A stretch of DNA of 64,000 nt from Microbacterium aoyamense (GTDB taxonomy: Bacteria > Actinomycetota > Actinomycetes > Actinomycetales > Microbacteriaceae), in NCBI RefSeq assembly GCF_023155855.1, contig NZ_JAKNUT010000005.1, forward strand, positions 1-64,000, written 5' to 3'. The translations under genes were made by a program, and so were the position numbers. Under the pieces are notes generated by a model that had not been told where the DNA came from, did no database searches, and saw nothing but the letters and a program-made list of their open reading frames with translations. This document shows positions 60,685 to 64,000 of the stretch, in pieces (positions within the stretch are counted from its first letter, which is position 1; every line of letters starts with the position of its first letter).

Positions 60685-61266
60685 ATGACGCAGCACGAGT
60701 GGATCGGCGAGAGCCGCGGCATCCGACTCCGGCGCTACACGCTCGCCGACGTCGAGACGTACCGTCGCTGGCTCCAGCCCGATCAGGAGTGGCACCGGTG
60801 GAACGGGCCGTACGGGAACGTCATCACGACGGCGGAGGCGGATGCCGCGTGCGCGCGGCTCGCCGGCTCGATCGAGGACGGCACATACGCCGCTGCATCC
60901 CCGTTGCAGCGCGCCGCGATCGTCACCGCCGACGCGCCGGACGACCTCGTCGGCACGGTGTCGTGGCACTGGGAGGCCGAGGAGTCCGACTGGCGCCGTA
61001 TGGGTCTCGCCGTCTACGACCCCGCGCTGCGCGGTCGCGGCATCGGCACCGAGGCGCTGCGCATCTGGACCGGCTACCTGTTCGCGACGACCGATGTCGT
61101 GCGGTTGGACTACGCGACCTGGTCGGGCAACGAACGCATGCTCGCGGTCGGCCACAGGCTCGGCTTCAGCGAGGAGGCGCGCTTCCGCGATGCCCGCGAG
61201 GTGCGCGGCGAGCGCTACGACTCGGTCGTGATGGGCGTCCTGCGCCGCGAGTGGCCTACCAGCTGA
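60685..61266 (+). CDS. GNAT-family N-acetyltransferase
   Basis: This 193-residue protein has GESRGIRLRRYTLADVETYR, VYDPALRGRGIGTEALRIW for the acetyl-CoA loop and NERMLAVGHRLGFSEEARF as motif B; it fits the RimJ/RimL-like group. ATG 60685 is the start, divergent from the CNNM operon. The substrate is unknown. Confidence 0.88.
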   Translation: MTQHEWIGESRGIRLRRYTLADVETYRRWLQPDQEWHRWNGPYGNVITTAEADAACARLAGSIEDGTYAAASPLQRAAIVTADAPDDLVGTVSWHWEAEESDWRRMGLAVYDPALRGRGIGTEALRIWTGYLFATTDVVRLDYATWSGNERMLAVGHRLGFSEEARFRDAREVRGERYDSVVMGVLRREWPTS

Positions 61267-61404
61267 GCGGCGCCGTCTCCCGCGACAGTCGGCCCCGCCT
61301 GCGAAACCGACGGTTCTTGTCGAACTCCCGTGCCACGACTTCGGGTTCGACGAGATCACTCGGGTTCGCGTCGTGGGGGGCTCCGGAAGCGGCCTACCAG
61401 CTGA
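61253..61404. repeat. 14-base direct repeat at the ends of convergent genes
   Basis: GGCCTACCAGCTGA occurs at 61253-61266, covering the GNAT stop, and at 61391-61404, covering the GuaB1 stop. The 124-base gap between the copies shows no gene. Confidence 0.7.
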
Positions 61405-62854
61405 CGGGGAGCGCCTTGCCCTCTTCGTATCCCGCGGCCGACTGCAGGCCGACGCGCGCGCGATCGTGGAACTCGGCGACCGACGCGGCACCCGCGTAGG
61501 TGAAGGACGACCGCACACCCGACGTGATCATGTCGAGCAGGTCCTCGAGGCCGGGGCGCAGCGGGTCGAGGTAGATCTTCGACGACGAGATGCCCTCGGC
61601 GAAGAGCTCCTTGCGGGCGAGCTCGTAGGGGTCGAGCCGGCCGAAGCGCTCGTGCACGGCCTTGGTGGATGCCATGCCCCAGGATTCCTTGTACGTGCGG
61701 CCCGAGGCATCCGTCTGCAGCTGCCCCGGCGCCTCGATCGTGCCGGCGAACCACGAGCCGATCATGACGGACGCCGCGCCCGCCGCGAGCGCGAGCGCGA
61801 CGTCGCGCGGGTAGCGCACTCCCCCGTCGGCCCACACGTGCGCGCCCATGACGCGGGCGGCCTCGGCGGTCTCGAGCACGGCCGAGAACTGCGGGCGGCC
61901 GACAGCGGTCATCATGCGCGTCGTGCACATCGCACCGGGGCCGACGCCGACCTTGAGGATCGAGGCGCCTGCCGCGACCAGGTCGTGCGCGCCTTCGGCC
62001 GTGACGATGTTGCCGGCGGCGATGGGGATGCCGAGGTCGAGCTGCGAGACGGTGTGCAGGGCCCGCAGCATCCCCTCTTGGTGACCGTGGGCCGTGTCGA
62101 CGACGAGCACGTCGACACCGGCCGCCGCGAGCGCCTTGGCCTTGGAGGCGACGTCGCCGTTGATGCCGACCGCGGCCGCGACGATCAGGCGGCCCGATGC
62201 GTCGACGGCAGGGCGGTACAGCGTCGCGCGCAGTGCGCTGCGGCGCGAGAGCGTGCCGACGAGGTAGCCGTGGTGCAGGACGCACGTGATCTCGGCGTCG
62301 GCCGCGACGATGAGGTCGAAGGCGTGGCGCGCGCTCTCGACGTCGTCGGCGTCGATGGATGCCGTTCTCCCGCGCGTCAGGTCGCCCAGGCGCGCGTCGG
62401 GCAGGGCGGTGCCGAGCCGCGTCGCGGCCACGACGCCGAGGATGTCGTCGACGTGGATGCGCGGCGCGTCGGGATCGGCGACGACGACGATGCCGTGACC
62501 CTCCGTCGCGGGCAGGAGCTTCGCGGCCTCGGCGACCGTCGCGTCGGGGCCGAGCACGAGCGGGGTGTCCCACGGCACGGGCTGGTCCTTGACCCAGCGG
62601 ATCGCGGCATCCAGATCCTGCAGCGGCATGTCCTGAGGCAGGACGCCGAGGCCGCCGCGACGGGCGAGCGTGGCCGCGAGGCGCGGGCCGGTGACGGAGT
62701 TCATGTTCGACGAGACGATCGGGATCGTCGCCGTCGAGCCGTCGCCCGGAGACAGGTCGACGTCGAGTCGGCTCGTGACGGCGGAGCGTCGGGGGACGAG
62801 GAAGACGTCCGAGTAGGTGAGGTCGACTTCGGGTTGCGCGCCGTAGAACTCCAT
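61394..62854 (-). CDS. guaB1: GuaB1-family IMP dehydrogenase-related protein (GMP reductase)
   Basis: This 486-residue protein belongs to the GuaB1 group of actinobacteria. VDLTYSDVFLVPRRS near the N-terminus, CBS-like middle, VGVGPGAMCTTRMMTAV with the catalytic Cys, and GAHVWADGGVRYPRDVA are typical. In mycobacteria GuaB1 is reported to be a GMP reductase rather than an IMP dehydrogenase. ATG 62854 is the start by family alignment; TTG 62863 would add MTD. Confidence 0.85.
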   Translation of the reverse strand: MEFYGAQPEVDLTYSDVFLVPRRSAVTSRLDVDLSPGDGSTATIPIVSSNMNSVTGPRLAATLARRGGLGVLPQDMPLQDLDAAIRWVKDQPVPWDTPLVLGPDATVAEAAKLLPATEGHGIVVVADPDAPRIHVDDILGVVAATRLGTALPDARLGDLTRGRTASIDADDVESARHAFDLIVAADAEITCVLHHGYLVGTLSRRSALRATLYRPAVDASGRLIVAAAVGINGDVASKAKALAAAGVDVLVVDTAHGHQEGMLRALHTVSQLDLGIPIAAGNIVTAEGAHDLVAAGASILKVGVGPGAMCTTRMMTAVGRPQFSAVLETAEAARVMGAHVWADGGVRYPRDVALALAAGAASVMIGSWFAGTIEAPGQLQTDASGRTYKESWGMASTKAVHERFGRLDPYELARKELFAEGISSSKIYLDPLRPGLEDLLDMITSGVRSSFTYAGAASVAEFHDRARVGLQSAAGYEEGKALPVSW

Positions 62855-63030
62855 GTCTGTCAAGGGTAGTGATTCTTCCTGGGCGGCAGATGCTGCAGAA
62901 CTTTCCGCTGCAGTGTCGCTGAGAACCGGGTTCCATTCACCAGACTGGGTTACGCTTGACAGTCGTGCGCGAGGGCCTCTCGGTCCCCCACGAATCTCAG
63001 ATCTTCACCGATGAAAGCAGGCGATCGAGC

Positions 63031-64000
63031 GTGTCGAGCCAGGTGACGGGCGTCGGGGTTTCGAACGAAGGAGAGTTCGGAGCGAACGAGTGGCTCGTCG
63101 AGGAGCTGTACGAGCAGTTCACAGTCGACCGGAACTCCGTGGACAAGGAGTGGTGGCCCATCCTCGAGTCGTACCGCCCCGCAGGCGCCACACCGCGTGT
63201 GCCGTCGGCACCGACGGTGCCGGCCGCCGATGAGGCGAGGCCCGCGGCATCCGACCCGCATCCGGTGACGGCACCCGTGCCCGTCATCGGCGCGCAGCCG
63301 GTCGCTCGCACCACGACCCGCCCCGCAGCTCCCCAGCCGATCCCGGCGCAGGCGCCGAAGGCCGAGCCGTCGTCGGCAGAGGCGCAGGGCGAAGAGGATG
63401 CCGTAACGACGCTCCGCGGCATGCCGAAGACCCTCGCCCACAATATGGACGAGTCGCTCACGGTGCCGACCGCGACGAGTGTGCGCACGGTGCCGGCGAA
63501 GCTCATGATCGACAACCGCATCGTGATCAACAACCACATGTCCCGCACGCGCGGCGGCAAGGTGAGCTTCACGCACCTCATCGGGTGGGCGATCATCCGG
63601 GCGCTCAAGGAGTTCCCGAGCCAGAACGTCTTCTACGCCGAGATCGACGGCAAGCCGTCGGTCGTCGCGCCGGCCCACATCAACCTGGGTATCGCGGTCG
63701 ACATCCCCAAGCCCGACGGCACGCGCGCCCTGCTCGTCCCGAGCATCAAGCGCGCCGACACGCTCACGTTCGGCGAGTACCTCGCGTCGTACGAGGACCT
63801 CATCACCCGTGCGCGCGGCAACAAGCTGACGGCGGCCGATTTCCAGGGCACGACGATCTCGCTGACCAACCCGGGCGGCATCGGGACGGTGCACTCCGTT
63901 CCGCGCCTCATGAAGGGCCAGGGCTGCATCGTCGGCGCCGGTGCGCTCGAGTACCCGGCCGAGTTCCAGGGCGCGAGCGCCAAGACGCTCAACGAGCTCG
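63031..64000 (+). CDS. kgd: 2-oxoglutarate dehydrogenase/decarboxylase (Kgd/OdhA), N-terminal part
   Basis: The frame is open to the window end and gives about 323 residues of a protein of about 1230. The start GTG 63031 reads SSQVTGVGVSNEGEFGANEW. LVEELYEQFTVDRNSVDKEW is the E1o-type N-terminus, a Pro/Ala linker follows, then the E2-like acyltransferase domain (HMSRTRGGKVSFTHLIGWAI). Such fused E1o-E2o proteins are an actinobacterial feature of the TCA cycle. The E1 domain lies outside the window. Confidence 0.93.
   Translation, partial: MSSQVTGVGVSNEGEFGANEWLVEELYEQFTVDRNSVDKEWWPILESYRPAGATPRVPSAPTVPAADEARPAASDPHPVTAPVPVIGAQPVARTTTRPAAPQPIPAQAPKAEPSSAEAQGEEDAVTTLRGMPKTLAHNMDESLTVPTATSVRTVPAKLMIDNRIVINNHMSRTRGGKVSFTHLIGWAIIRALKEFPSQNVFYAEIDGKPSVVAPAHINLGIAVDIPKPDGTRALLVPSIKRADTLTFGEYLASYEDLITRARGNKLTAADFQGTTISLTNPGGIGTVHSVPRLMKGQGCIVGAGALEYPAEFQGASAKTLNEL

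Overview
The window is high-GC DNA from an actinobacterium, most likely Microbacteriaceae and probably Microbacterium. Supporting signs are a Kgd/OdhA-type 2-oxoglutarate dehydrogenase, a GuaB1 protein, a DUF3097 protein, DtxR/IdeR-like iron boxes, a guanidine-III riboswitch, and many GTG starts with ATGA/GTGA stop-start overlaps. There is no rRNA gene, complete tRNA gene or CRISPR array.

Bases 1 to about 9842 look like one end of a genomic island. They hold the end of an IS256-like element that has beheaded a sugar ABC permease, a second sugar permease with a GntR/FadR regulator, an IS3 remnant next to a sugar-kinase fragment, a complete IS256-family element (3380-4808), two hypothetical membrane proteins, a tandem-HIRAN protein, a small coiled-coil/HTH protein and a VapBC45-like toxin-antitoxin pair. 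The stretch ends in short tandem repeats and the 3' half of a tRNA-Arg(CCG) gene (9798-9842), a classic integration site. The old tRNA terminator and chromosomal-type genes follow.

From 9.9 to 31.9 kb lie small enzymes, a secreted 5'-nucleotidase-like protein, a ferric-siderophore operon (binding protein, two FecCD permeases, ATPase, siderophore-interacting reductase) behind an iron box, an SMR guanidinium exporter behind a guanidine-III riboswitch, a trmB/MFS/CPBP cluster, and a TPM-domain protein followed by PspA. A lone SIP-domain protein has its own iron box.

From 32 to 48 kb come a five-gene oligopeptide ABC operon, a protealysin-type M4 protease with its emfourin-type inhibitor, ung, a phosphoribosyltransferase, an MFS exporter, and metY and metX separated by three unrelated genes. 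From 48 to 64 kb come a 1862-residue LPPTG-anchored surface protein with about eleven DUF11 repeats, a NUDIX hydrolase, an MFS exporter, a thiamine-binding protein, a glycosyltransferase-like membrane protein, nnrD, two tandem CNNM/CBS proteins, guaB1 and the first third of kgd, which runs off the window.

Coding calls rest on translated sequence, motifs and overlaps read by eye. No database search was run, so family names are recognition-based and the confidences reflect that.
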